Part shown: positions 8,140-16,500 of the stretch, piece after piece | Numbering within the stretch: position 1 is the first letter of the stretch | How the letters are laid out: every line of letters starts with the position of its first letter | Source of the DNA: Wocania arenilitoris | GTDB taxonomy: Bacteria > Bacteroidota > Bacteroidia > Flavobacteriales > Flavobacteriaceae | NCBI RefSeq assembly: GCF_021728535.1 | Contig: NZ_JAKKDU010000003.1 | Span: forward strand, 186,001-250,000 | Reading direction: 5' to 3' | Length of the DNA: 64,000 bases | Notes under the pieces: generated by a model | Database searches by the model: none | Seen by the model: only the letters and a program-made list of their open reading frames with translations | Told to the model about the DNA's origin: nothing | Translations under genes and position numbers: made by a program

Positions 8140-10527
8140 TTATTCCGCTTCGTCTTCCTCCGGAATAATATTTATTGAAGGCTCTTTTAATACTTCTTTA
8201 TTAGCAATACTACGCTCTAAAGAAAGTAAAAGCGATGGTAGTAATAAGAGGTTAGAAAGCATTGCAAAAAGTAAGGTAGCCGAAACTAAAGCACCTAGTG
8301 CCACAGTGCCACCAAAGCTTGAAATAGTGAATACTGAGAACCCGAAGAATAAAACAATAGAAGTATAAAACATACTTACACCTGTTTCGCGTAATGCGGC
8401 GTAAACCGATTTTTTAATTTTCCAATGGTTGGCTTGCAACTCTTGTCTGTATTTTGCTAAAAAATGAATAGTATCATCTACAGAAATACCAAATGCAATA
8501 CTAAACACTAATATGGTTGAAGGCTTTATAGGCACACCCAAATAACCCATTAAACCCGCGGTAACCAATAAAGGTAATAAGTTAGGGATGAGCGACACAA
8601 TAATCATTCTAACAGACCTAAACATATAAGCCATAAATAATGAAATAAGTAAAATGGCTAACGACAGCGAAATGGCTAAGTTTTTCACCAAGTATTTTGT
8701 TCCTTTTTGAAACACTAATGCCATACCAGTCATGCTAACGTTGTATCTGTCTTCTGGAAAAACTTTATCTATTTTAGTTTGAAGATTTTCTTCTATACGT
8801 TCCATTTTGTCGGTGCCAATATCCTTTATAAAGGTAGTAATACGTGCATATTGTCCGGTACTATCTACAAAATTTTTAAGTAAATCGACATTAGATGTTG
8901 AGTTTTTTGCGTACGATAAAATAAAACTGTTTTCTTGCACTGTTGGTAATTGATAATGTTTAGGGTTGCCATTGTAATAGGCTTGTTTAGAATATTTTAC
9001 TAAACCAACAATCGAAATAGGTTTTGAGAGTTCTGGTGTTTCAATAATTAAAGCTTCCAGTTCGTTCATGCGTTTTAATGTGGCAAGTTTCATAACACCT
9101 TTTTTACGTTTGGTGTCAATCATAATTTCTAAAGGCATAATGCCATTAAACTCATCTTCAAAAAACCTAATATCGTTTACAAATCCTGATTCTTGTGGCA
9201 TATCTTCAATTAAACTGCCAGAAATTTTAATTTGATAAATTCCAATAATACTAACAATAAGTAAAATGACTGATGTAGCATAAATAGTAATATGTTTTTG
9301 TTTTACCATGTATTCCATCCAATTTACAAAACCACCAATCCAACGTTTATTTAGGTGTTCTAAATGGCGGTCTTTTGGATATGGCAGAAATGTGTAAATA
9401 ATAGGAATTATAAGCAAGCACAAAATAAAAATTGCCAAAATACTTAGTGATGCTACTATACCAAACTCTTTTAATAGTTTACTTTCAGTTAAAATAAACG
9501 TAGCAAAGCCTGATGCTGTAGTAACATTTGTCATTAAAGTTGCATTACCTATTTTGGTAATAACACGCTGTAACGATTTTACTTTATTACCATGTAGTTT
9601 TACTTCGTGCTGGTATTTATTAATTAAAAATATACAGTTTGGTATACCAATAACAATAATTAAAGGCGGAATTAATGCAGTTAAAACGGTAATCTCGTAA
9701 TTTAATAAACCAAGAAAACCCAAAGTCCACATTACACCAATACAAACCACAATAAGTGAAATAAAAGTGGCTCTGAACGACCTAAAAAAGAAAAAGAAAA
9801 TTAATGACGTTACTAATAAAGCTGCCGTTATAAACTTACCAATTTCATCAATAATAAGTTGCGAGTTAAGTGTCCTAATATAAGGCATTCCAGATACTCT
9901 AACGTTTAAATTGTTCGATTTTTTAAAGGCCTCAATTGTTGGATTTAAAGCGTTAATAATAAAGTCTTTTCTTGCCGATGTATTAACAATATCTTTTTTT
10001 AAATAGATAGCTGTTCTAATGGTTTTAGTCTCTTTATTAAATAAGAAATTATCGTAAAAAGGATACTTGTTAAAAAGCTCATTTAGAAGTATTCCTATTT
10101 GCTTAGCAGATGAAATGGAGTCTTTAATAAAAGGTTTAAGCTCAAACTTTTCGTTTACATTATCTTTAACAAGTTTTTGTAAATCTTTAATTGAAACAAC
10201 GGTTTCTACATCTTCAAATTGTTTAAATGTTTCTGAGAGTTTATTCCAAGCATTTAATTTTTCAACAGTAAAAAGTGTAGAGTCTTTAACCCCTAGAATA
10301 ATTAAATTCCCTTCTTCTCCAAAGGTTTTTAAAAAATCATTATAAACTATATTGACTTCATGATCGTCTGGCAGTAAATTAGCTTCGGTGTATGTAAAAC
10401 GCATATTTTTCCACTGAAAACTAAAAAATATGGTAGCAACAATTATACCTACAAGAATAGCAATTTTATTGCGTAAAATGAGTCGCGCTGTTACATCCCA
10501 AAAATTTGTTGTAAATAGTTTAAACAT
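8140..10527 (-). CDS. RND superfamily (MMPL/patched-like) exporter
   Basis: 795-residue proton-driven exporter with two homologous halves. Each has one helix (about residues 22-40 and 412-432), a large periplasmic loop, then a five-helix cluster (about 235-385 and 630-775). GIPNCIFLINKYQHE and FGISVDDTIHFLAKYRQE are the RND helix-4 blocks; the second half carries the Asp pair expected for proton relay. No HAE1-type docking domain or membrane-fusion partner lies nearby, so a lipid or hydrophobic substrate role is likelier than drug efflux. Acidic C-terminal tail. Bounded by its own -7 box and a terminator. Confidence 0.9.
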   Translation of the reverse strand: MFKLFTTNFWDVTARLILRNKIAILVGIIVATIFFSFQWKNMRFTYTEANLLPDDHEVNIVYNDFLKTFGEEGNLIILGVKDSTLFTVEKLNAWNKLSETFKQFEDVETVVSIKDLQKLVKDNVNEKFELKPFIKDSISSAKQIGILLNELFNKYPFYDNFLFNKETKTIRTAIYLKKDIVNTSARKDFIINALNPTIEAFKKSNNLNVRVSGMPYIRTLNSQLIIDEIGKFITAALLVTSLIFFFFFRSFRATFISLIVVCIGVMWTLGFLGLLNYEITVLTALIPPLIIVIGIPNCIFLINKYQHEVKLHGNKVKSLQRVITKIGNATLMTNVTTASGFATFILTESKLLKEFGIVASLSILAIFILCLLIIPIIYTFLPYPKDRHLEHLNKRWIGGFVNWMEYMVKQKHITIYATSVILLIVSIIGIYQIKISGSLIEDMPQESGFVNDIRFFEDEFNGIMPLEIMIDTKRKKGVMKLATLKRMNELEALIIETPELSKPISIVGLVKYSKQAYYNGNPKHYQLPTVQENSFILSYAKNSTSNVDLLKNFVDSTGQYARITTFIKDIGTDKMERIEENLQTKIDKVFPEDRYNVSMTGMALVFQKGTKYLVKNLAISLSLAILLISLFMAYMFRSVRMIIVSLIPNLLPLLVTAGLMGYLGVPIKPSTILVFSIAFGISVDDTIHFLAKYRQELQANHWKIKKSVYAALRETGVSMFYTSIVLFFGFSVFTISSFGGTVALGALVSATLLFAMLSNLLLLPSLLLSLERSIANKEVLKEPSINIIPEEDEAE

Positions 10528-10546
10528 GCTTATTTTTTACGATGCG

Positions 10547-10554
10547 CAAAGGTA
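10547..10554 (-). promoter_or_regulatory. -7 box of the RND exporter gene
   Basis: Minus-strand TACCTTTG, a full TANNTTTG match, 19 bases before the ATG at 10527. No well-spaced -33 TTTG is seen. Confidence 0.5.
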
Positions 10555-10586
10555 GAAAAAACAATGTACAACTAACTTTAATTAGC

Positions 10587-11858
10587 CTATAATGTTACGT
10601 TAAAGGTGAATTTTAAAGCAATATTATCTCCCAATTTTGGTAAATGGTAAGCACCATACCTGTAAGAAAAGCTTAAACCAAAACCAAATAGTAATTTATT
10701 AAGCTCGAAACCAGATTCTGTGTAACCATCTTTTAGCGAATTAAAACTTATATTTTGGTGTCTTTCAGGGTTTTTAATACTGCCAATTGCATAACGCATA
10801 ATTATAACTAACTCTGGATTAAAGCGCTTAGAAATGTTAAATGGTGATAGATGATGTTTAAATTGTATAGTGGTAAACTTATCTGAAAAAAACTCATTAA
10901 AAAACATGGTTTCAAAACTATTTAAACCTGCAACCGAAAACCGTTGTAAAATGGTCTCTTTGCCAATATTATTTGGGTAAGCATGATATAAATGTGTTAA
11001 GGGAGCATTTTGAGAAGTTATACCAGAGACTAAAATAATCTCAGAAAACGTTTCGTTTTTATACAGTATTTTATGTATGGTTCTAAAGTCTAGTTTTGAA
11101 AAGTCGATATTGCTATTAAACAAATTTTTAAAACTGTTTGTAAACTGAATAGTGAATTTTGGATAGCTTTCCTTAATTTCTATTAATTTGTTTTTTTTAT
11201 ATTCAAAACAACTAAAAGGGCTCCATTGCAATGCTAAGGTTGCCGTGCTTAAATGAAACTCGCTTAACGTATCGTTATTAAACACATATTTATAGTTGTA
11301 AGTGGGGTTTATATTGCTTACAGCAAATTGTGTTTCGGTTAATAGTTTAGATGTTAACTGATGTTGTAAAGAAATGGATTTGGTTATGTGTTTATGAAAC
11401 AAATCAATATTTAATAAACGGGGTTCAAAAAACTGAAAAAAACGTGTATCGGTTAAAAATTTTGTACTTCCTGTTTCTTGTAAATCATTAGTATATGAGG
11501 CATTTATCCACGTATTTGTTTTTTCTGCTAACCTAAATCCAGCACCAATACTGTATTTAAAACGATGATCTTTAAAACCGTAAACGGTATATCCATTAAT
11601 TCGAAATTTTTCTGAAAATGTCTCATTAGTTATACCTCCAATACCAGTTCTGAGACCTTCGTATTGATTAAACTTTATTAAATAACGCAAGTCGAAATTA
11701 AAATATTTGGTTGGTAAAAAACCGTTTCCGAGTTGCTTAACAAAAGCACTTTTTTTTATAGAATCTTGTTTGGGCTCTATATCATTATCAACAAAAGATT
11801 GCGAGTGCACTAACATTGTAAAAAATAAGAAGAATAAAGTTATACAATGTTTTGGCAT
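10587..11858 (-). CDS. DUF5686-like outer-membrane beta-barrel protein
   Basis: 423 residues with a signal peptide (CITLFFLFFTMLVHSQS). The block FNQYEGLRTGIGGITN followed by GYTVYGFKDHRFKYSIGAG matches the C-terminal barrel of the DUF5686 family as I know it. The protein lacks the N-terminal carboxypeptidase-regulatory-like domain that full DUF5686 proteins carry, so it is a short, barrel-only member. It ends in a run of amphipathic strands with C-terminal FNVTL. Role unknown; probably outer membrane. It lies downstream of frr but behind a strong terminator, so it is likely transcribed separately. Confidence 0.65.
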   Translation of the reverse strand: MPKHCITLFFLFFTMLVHSQSFVDNDIEPKQDSIKKSAFVKQLGNGFLPTKYFNFDLRYLIKFNQYEGLRTGIGGITNETFSEKFRINGYTVYGFKDHRFKYSIGAGFRLAEKTNTWINASYTNDLQETGSTKFLTDTRFFQFFEPRLLNIDLFHKHITKSISLQHQLTSKLLTETQFAVSNINPTYNYKYVFNNDTLSEFHLSTATLALQWSPFSCFEYKKNKLIEIKESYPKFTIQFTNSFKNLFNSNIDFSKLDFRTIHKILYKNETFSEIILVSGITSQNAPLTHLYHAYPNNIGKETILQRFSVAGLNSFETMFFNEFFSDKFTTIQFKHHLSPFNISKRFNPELVIIMRYAIGSIKNPERHQNISFNSLKDGYTESGFELNKLLFGFGLSFSYRYGAYHLPKLGDNIALKFTFNVTL

Positions 11859-11880
11859 ATGTGTAATAAAAAAATGAATT

Positions 11881-11911
11881 TATAAAAAAAGCGACATTTT
11901 AGAGTCGCTTT
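11881..11911 (-). terminator. Rho-independent terminator after frr
   Basis: Stem AAAGCGAC (11888-11895) and GTCGCTTT (11904-11911). On the minus strand it is followed by a run of T residues. It lies 6 bases past the frr stop and ends the pyrH-frr unit. Confidence 0.88.
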
Positions 11912-11916
11912 ATAAT

Positions 11917-12474
11917 TTACACGGTCATAATTTCCTTTTCTTTATTATCGAAAAGTTCATCCACTTTTTTAACGTGATTATCTGTTATTTGTTGTACATC
12001 TATTTCTGCATTTTTCTTTAAATCTTCAGATATATCATCATTTTTCTTAATATCGTTCATAGCATCTTTACGCGCTGTTCTAATACTTACTTTAGCATCT
12101 TCAGCTTCAGCTTTAGCTTGTTTAGCTAAATCTTTACGGCGTTCTTCTGTTAATGGCGGTACATTAATAATAATAGTTTCTCCATTATTCATTGGGTTAA
12201 ATCCAAGATTTGCATAAGCTATACCGCGCTCAATTTCTTGAAGCATGCTTTTTTCCCAAGGCTGTACTGTAATGGTTCTGCCATCTGGTGTATTAACATT
12301 TGCAACTTGATTTAGAGGTGTTTGAGTGCCATAATAATCAACCATAACACTCCCTAACATTGCTGGACTTGCTTTTCCTGCTCTAATATTTAAAAATTGT
12401 TTTTTAAGATGCGAAATTGCATTATCCATAGCTTCTTGAGCAGTATCTAATATAAATTGTATGTCTTCGTTCAT
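11917..12474 (-). CDS. frr: Ribosome recycling factor
   Basis: Releases ribosomes from mRNA after termination together with EF-G. 185 residues, the standard length, with the three-helix-bundle signatures LNIRAGKASPAML and the PLTEERRKDLAKQAK block. 43 bases downstream of pyrH on the same strand, the usual bacterial pairing; a strong terminator follows. Confidence 0.98.
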   Translation of the reverse strand: MNEDIQFILDTAQEAMDNAISHLKKQFLNIRAGKASPAMLGSVMVDYYGTQTPLNQVANVNTPDGRTITVQPWEKSMLQEIERGIAYANLGFNPMNNGETIIINVPPLTEERRKDLAKQAKAEAEDAKVSIRTARKDAMNDIKKNDDISEDLKKNAEIDVQQITDNHVKKVDELFDNKEKEIMTV

Positions 12475-12517
12475 GATTTTAAATTTTATATCAATAATTT
12501 CAAAAATTGCGCCAAAA

Positions 12518-13225
12518 TTAAATATTAACTTCTGTTCCTATTTTTTCACCTGTAACAACTTTCATTAAATTACCTCTGGTATTCATATCAAAAACAATTA
12601 TTGGTAATTTGTTTTCCTGACTTAGTGTAAAAGCAGTTGTATCCATAACTTTAAGTCCTTTTCTTAATACGTCTTCAAAAGTTATATGGTCAAATTTTAT
12701 TGCCGATGTATCTTTTTCAGGGTCTGTGTTATAAATACCATCAACACGTGTACCTTTTAAAATAACATCAGCTTCTACTTCAATGGCTCTTAAAACAGCA
12801 GCCGAATCAGTAGTAAAATAAGGGTTTCCTGTGCCTCCACCAAATATAACAACACGCCCTTTTTTAAGATGACTCATAGCCTTTCTTCTTATAAAAGGCT
12901 CAGCTACTTCGTTAATTTTAATAGCGGTTTGTAAACGTGTTTTAACACCTGCATCTTCTAAAGCGTTTTGTAATGCCAACCCGTTTATAACGGTTGCTAA
13001 CATCCCCATATGGTCACCTTGTACTCTATCCATACCATTTACGGCACCAGCTACACCTCTAAAAATATTACCACCACCAATTACAATAGCAACTTCAATG
13101 CCTTTTTCTGTAACTGCTTTAATATCTTGAGCGTATTCTGCTAAGCGTTCTGGATCAATACCATATTGGCGATTGCCCATTAAAGCTTCACCTGATAGTT
13201 TTAGGAGTATTCTTTTGTATTTCAC
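12518..13225 (-). CDS. pyrH: Uridylate kinase (UMP kinase)
   Basis: Phosphorylates UMP to UDP in pyrimidine synthesis; bacterial hexameric amino-acid-kinase fold. [14 protein letters not shown] at the N-terminus and [11 protein letters not shown] are the phosphate-binding blocks. I place the start at GTG 13225 (GTGAAATAC), giving the usual 235 residues. An ATG at 13279 in frame would add 18 unrelated residues and lies within the -7 box (13277-13284), so it cannot be in a transcript from that promoter. The leader holds a perfect hairpin at 13247-13266. frr follows in the same unit. Confidence 0.93.
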   Translation of the reverse strand: MKYKRILLKLSGEALMGNRQYGIDPERLAEYAQDIKAVTEKGIEVAIVIGGGNIFRGVAGAVNGMDRVQGDHMGMLATVINGLALQNALEDAGVKTRLQTAIKINEVAEPFIRRKAMSHLKKGRVVIFGGGTGNPYFTTDSAAVLRAIEVEADVILKGTRVDGIYNTDPEKDTSAIKFDHITFEDVLRKGLKVMDTTAFTLSQENKLPIIVFDMNTRGNLMKVVTGEKIGTEVNI

Positions 13226-13246
13226 GTTTTGATTTTGATTTGTGAG

Positions 13247-13266
13247 ATTTCCACTTTCGTGGAAAT
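13247..13266 (-). promoter_or_regulatory. Hairpin with GAAA tetraloop in the pyrH leader
   Basis: Minus strand ATTTCCAC-GAAA-GTGGAAAT: perfect 8-bp stem closed by a GNRA tetraloop. It begins a few bases after the expected transcription start (about 13270) and ends 21 bases before the GTG start. It may stabilise the 5' end or tune translation. No T tail, so not a terminator. Confidence 0.65.
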
Positions 13267-13276
13267 TAGAGTTTAG

Positions 13277-13284
13277 CAAAGCTA
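13277..13284 (-). promoter_or_regulatory. -7 box of pyrH-frr
   Basis: Minus-strand TAGCTTTG, a full TANNTTTG match. Predicts a transcript start near 13270 and a 45-base leader for the GTG start at 13225. Confidence 0.6.
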
Positions 13285-13330
13285 CATAATTTTTTTATTT
13301 TTTGAATTTATATGAAACGTGATTTTTTTG

Positions 13331-13367
13331 AATAAAAAAACCACTACTTTAATTAAAGTAGCGGTTT
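13331..13367 (-). terminator. Rho-independent terminator between tsf and pyrH
   Basis: Arms 13338-13350 and 13355-13367, loop AATT. The single non-Watson-Crick position is an A.C mismatch in plus-strand RNA but a G.U pair in minus-strand RNA, so the structure is tuned to the minus strand. A T-rich tail follows in that direction. It isolates pyrH-frr from the upstream ribosomal unit. Confidence 0.85.
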
Positions 13368-13423
13368 TGAATTTTATTTAATCACCTCCTACCCCAATAG
13401 CTTTTGGAGGTTCGAGAAAGATA

Positions 13424-14398
13424 TTATCCTACTGTAGCACGTTTAAAACCAGATATTTCAACGACTCCAAACGAAGAAACATATTCTGCAACTGTTTTCT
13501 TTTCATCTTTAATAAACTTTTGGTCAAGTAAACATTGTTCTTGATCTAGAGTTGTGTTGTCAGAGATGTAACGTTCCATTTTACCGGGCAAAATTCTATC
13601 CCAAATTTGCTCTGGTTTACCTTCTGCTTTTAATTCTGCTTTTGCAGCTTCTTCAGCTTGAGCTAATACTTCAGGAGTTAATTGTGCCATAGAAATGTAT
13701 TGAGGTACATTTTTAAGTGTTTTACCTAAACGTCCTAATTCAATATTTTCTTTTTCAATAACTGCAATTCTTGCTTCAGTTTCTGATGCTATAAACCCAG
13801 GATCGAAATCTTTGTAAGATAATGAAGTTGCTCCCATAGAAGCTACTTGCATAGCAACGTCTTTTACTAAAATATCGGCGTTATCAACTTTTGCAGTTAA
13901 ACCAACTAAGGCTGCAATTTTATTAATATGAACATAAGACCCAACGTAGGCAGCTTCTAATTTTTCAAAAGCTGTAATATCAAGTTTCTCACCAATAACA
14001 CCAGTTTGTTCAACTAACTTATCAGCTACACTCATGCCATCAAAATTAGCGGCTAAAAACTCATCTTTAGAATTAGTGTTTAAAGCGATTTCTGCTAATT
14101 GGTTTGCTAATGCTAAAAAGTTCTCGTTTTTACCAACAAAATCTGTTTCGCATCCTAAAACAATAGCAACACCTTCTGTTTGGTCTGCATTTATTTTTGC
14201 AACAGCAGCACCTTCAGAAGAATCTCTATCAGCTCTTTTTTCAGCTACTTTTTGTCCTTTTTTGCGAAGCACTTCTATAGCTTTATCAAAATCGCCTTCA
14301 GCTTCAACTAAAGCTTTCTTGCAATCCATCATACCCGCACCTGTTGCTTGTCTTAATTTGTTTACTTCTTGGGCTGTTACTTTTACTGTAGTACTCAT
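13424..14398 (-). CDS. tsf: Translation elongation factor Ts
   Basis: Guanine-nucleotide exchange factor for EF-Tu. N-terminal UBA-like domain with VNKLRQATGAGMMDCKKALVEAEGDF, then VLRKKGQKVAEKRADR, then the two core subdomains (GCETDFVGKNENF). 324 residues, typical for Bacteroidota, which carry both core repeats. Downstream of rpsB on the same strand with a 152-base gap containing two hairpins; a terminator follows. Confidence 0.98.
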   Translation of the reverse strand: MSTTVKVTAQEVNKLRQATGAGMMDCKKALVEAEGDFDKAIEVLRKKGQKVAEKRADRDSSEGAAVAKINADQTEGVAIVLGCETDFVGKNENFLALANQLAEIALNTNSKDEFLAANFDGMSVADKLVEQTGVIGEKLDITAFEKLEAAYVGSYVHINKIAALVGLTAKVDNADILVKDVAMQVASMGATSLSYKDFDPGFIASETEARIAVIEKENIELGRLGKTLKNVPQYISMAQLTPEVLAQAEEAAKAELKAEGKPEQIWDRILPGKMERYISDNTTLDQEQCLLDQKFIKDEKKTVAEYVSSFGVVEISGFKRATVG

Positions 14399-14438
14399 AG
14401 TAATTATAATTTAAAAAAGTCGTTCATATTTTGGATGA

Positions 14439-14462
14439 GGTTCCCGCCTTTGCGGGAATGAC
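14439..14462 (-). repeat. Short palindromic repeat, GTCATTCCCGC type
   Basis: Minus strand GTCATTCCCGCAAAGGCGGG and flanks; TTCCCGC and GCGGGAA (14441-14447/14452-14458) form a 7-bp stem with a 4-base loop. A related unit is at 28315-28339 on the plus strand. Sits between rpsB and tsf. Confidence 0.65.
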
Positions 14463-14469
14463 ATTTAAA

Positions 14470-14498
14470 AAGGAAACCTTGACGCCGAAACGTCAAGG
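14470..14498 (-). terminator. Hairpin (attenuator-like) between rpsB and tsf
   Basis: Perfect 8-bp stem CCTTGACG (14477-14484) / CGTCAAGG (14491-14498), 6-base loop. In minus-strand RNA it is followed by TTTCCTTTTT, an imperfect U tract, so it may reduce rather than stop read-through from rpsB into tsf, or protect 3' ends. Confidence 0.55.
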
Positions 14499-14550
14499 AA
14501 TATTTTTTCAAAAAAGAACCAAACGACTTATTTGTTTTGTATTAATGTTT

Positions 14551-15333
14551 TTATTCTTCTTCTTCAGCAACTACTTCAGCTTTTTTAGCTGGTGCAGCTT
14601 TTGCTTTTGGAGCCTCTTCTTTTGGTACAGCTGCAGCATCTTTTTCGGCTTTACGCTCAGCTAAACCTCCAGCTATTGCAGAAGCAACATGAGATAATAT
14701 TTTATCAATTGATTTAGAAGCGTCATCGTTTGCAGGAATAACGTAATCAACTTGACGTGGATCAGAGTTGGTGTCAACCATTGCAAAAATTGGAATGTTT
14801 AATTTTTGAGCTTCTTTAATCGCGATATGCTCACGTTTAATATCTACAACAAACAGAGCTCCTGGTAAACGCGTCATGTCGCTAATAGAGCCTAAGTTTT
14901 TTTCTAACTTAGCTCTTAAACGATCAACTTGTAAACGCTCTTTTTTAGATAGGGTCATGAAAGTGCCGTCTTTCTTCATTCTATCAATAGAAGCCATTTT
15001 TTTTACCGCTTTTCTAATAGTAACAAAGTTTGTTAACATACCACCTGGCCATCTTTCAGTAATGTAAGGCATGTTAATGTCTCCAGCTTTTTCTGCAACT
15101 ATATCTTTTGCTTGTTTTTTTGTTGCAACGAATAAAATTTTACGTCCAGAAGCTGCAATTTTAGCAAGAGCTGCTCCAGCTTCGTCAATTTTAGCTGCTG
15201 TTTTGTAAAGGTTTATAATATGGATACCGTTACGCTCCATATATACGTAAGGTGCCATGTTAGGATCCCACTTACGTGTAAGGTGTCCGAAGTGTACACC
15301 TGCTTCAAGTAATTCTTTTACTTCTACTGCCAT
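14551..15333 (-). CDS. rpsB: 30S ribosomal protein S2
   Basis: Small-subunit protein S2. VKELLEAGVHFGHLTRKWDPNM at the start, ATKKQAKDIV and VDTNSDPRQVDYVIPANDDA are standard. I choose the ATG at 15333 (MAVEVKELL), giving 260 residues; an ATG at 15366 would add 11 residues not found in the family. The C-terminus has an Ala/Lys/Glu-rich tail common in Bacteroidota. Part of the rplM-rpsI-rpsB-tsf cluster. Confidence 0.97.
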   Translation of the reverse strand: MAVEVKELLEAGVHFGHLTRKWDPNMAPYVYMERNGIHIINLYKTAAKIDEAGAALAKIAASGRKILFVATKKQAKDIVAEKAGDINMPYITERWPGGMLTNFVTIRKAVKKMASIDRMKKDGTFMTLSKKERLQVDRLRAKLEKNLGSISDMTRLPGALFVVDIKREHIAIKEAQKLNIPIFAMVDTNSDPRQVDYVIPANDDASKSIDKILSHVASAIAGGLAERKAEKDAAAVPKEEAPKAKAAPAKKAEVVAEEEE

Positions 15334-15364
15334 TCTGTAATAGTTTACGTTCTGTTGAATTAGC

Positions 15365-15405
15365 AATGGTTAAGTGGTCATTTTTTTAAATTCGCCTCAA
15401 CCATT
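15365..15405 (-). promoter_or_regulatory. Inverted repeat upstream of rpsB (possible leader hairpin)
   Basis: AATGGTTAAG (15365-15374) faces CTCAACCATT (15396-15405), ten positions with one non-Watson-Crick pair, in the 193-base gap between rpsI and rpsB. In many bacteria S2 regulates its own operon through a leader structure; whether this is such a site is only a guess. Confidence 0.4.
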
Positions 15406-15526
15406 TAGATGCTAAACTAAATCCTGCTTTTACACTAGGACAACAATAACTGTGTTTAAATTTATTTTTTTGTTTTGAAAATGATAAAGAAATCTGCAAT
15501 ACAAATCCTGTACCAAGTCCAGAATA

Positions 15527-15913
15527 TTAACGTTTCGAGAACTGGAATTTTTTACGCGCTTTCTTCTGACCGAATTTTTTACGCTCTACCATTCTTGGGT
15601 CTCTTGTTAATAAGCCTTCTGGTTTTAAGATTAATCTGTTTTCAGCATCTAATTCGCACATAGCACGAGAAATTGCTAATCGAACAGCTTCTGCTTGCCC
15701 AGTAATACCACCTCCATATACATTTACTGTAATATCAAAGTTGGCGTCATTGTTAGTCATAACTAAAGGTTGTTTTACTTTGTACTGTAAAGTAGCAGTA
15801 GTAAAATAATTAGCTAAGTCTTTTTTATTAATTGTAATGTTTCCTTTTCCTTTAGAAACATAAGCGCGCGCAACAGCCGTTTTTCTACGGCCAATTTTGT
15901 GAATTACATCCAT
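15527..15913 (-). CDS. rpsI: 30S ribosomal protein S9
   Basis: 128 residues. IGRRKTAVARAYVSKGKGNITIN at the N-terminus and the basic C-terminal tail ending KKARKKFQFSKR, which reaches the P site, are both present. Its ATG overlaps the stop of rplM by one base (TAATG), so the two are translationally coupled. Confidence 0.98.
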   Translation of the reverse strand: MDVIHKIGRRKTAVARAYVSKGKGNITINKKDLANYFTTATLQYKVKQPLVMTNNDANFDITVNVYGGGITGQAEAVRLAISRAMCELDAENRLILKPEGLLTRDPRMVERKKFGQKKARKKFQFSKR

Positions 15914-16368
15914 TATTTGAATTCGTTTAAGTTAATTGTTTTTGGTTTTTGAGCTTCGTGTTTATGCTCTGAACCAACAACAACTGTTAGGTTACGGAAT
16001 AAATCTGCACCTAATTTGTTTTTAGGGAGCATTCCTTTAACTGATTTTTCTACTACTCTTGCAGGGTCTTTCCCGTACAATTCTGTAGCAGTTAAACTTC
16101 TTTGTCCTCCTGGGTAACCTGTATGACGAATGTATGACTTGTCATTCCATTTGTTTCCAGATAACGTGATTTTTTCTGCATTGATAATAATAACATTATC
16201 GCCGCAATCTACATGAGGTGTGAAGTTTGGCTTGTGTTTACCTCTTAAAAGCTTTGCAACTTTAGATGATAAACGACCAAGCGCCTGACCTTCAGCATCA
16301 ACTAAAACCCACTCTTTATTTGCAGTAGCTTTGTTTGCTGAAATCGTTTTGTAGCTTAATGTGTCCAC
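15913..16368 (-). CDS. rplM: 50S ribosomal protein L13
   Basis: 151 residues with the family blocks [35 protein letters not shown] and MLPKNKLG. First gene of the ribosomal unit, preceded by a near-consensus promoter at 16416-16446. Overlaps rpsI by one base. Confidence 0.98.
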   Translation of the reverse strand: MDTLSYKTISANKATANKEWVLVDAEGQALGRLSSKVAKLLRGKHKPNFTPHVDCGDNVIIINAEKITLSGNKWNDKSYIRHTGYPGGQRSLTATELYGKDPARVVEKSVKGMLPKNKLGADLFRNLTVVVGSEHKHEAQKPKTINLNEFK

Positions 16369-16415
16369 ACTTTAAATTTTTTCTAATTAAACATTCCTCT
16401 CTCAAAAAGAGTTTG

Positions 16416-16446
16416 CAAATTTACGATTATATATTTGATTAACAAA
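16416..16446 (-). promoter_or_regulatory. Consensus Bacteroidota promoter of rplM-rpsI
   Basis: On the minus strand TTTG (16446-16443), 19-base spacer, TAAATTTG (16423-16416). Both boxes match the flavobacterial consensus with the expected spacing. Predicted transcript start about 16409, leader about 41 bases. Confidence 0.8.
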
Positions 16447-16500
16447 CCTAGTTTAAGGTTTTTTTGTAGTTGAAAATCAGATGCCTAAACGTGTGCAAAA

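Noticed and set aside
13383-13412. ACCTCC/GGAGGT inverted repeat just past tsf as a second terminator
   Set aside because: 6-bp stem, long loop, no U tract; the well-formed terminator at 13331-13367 suffices.
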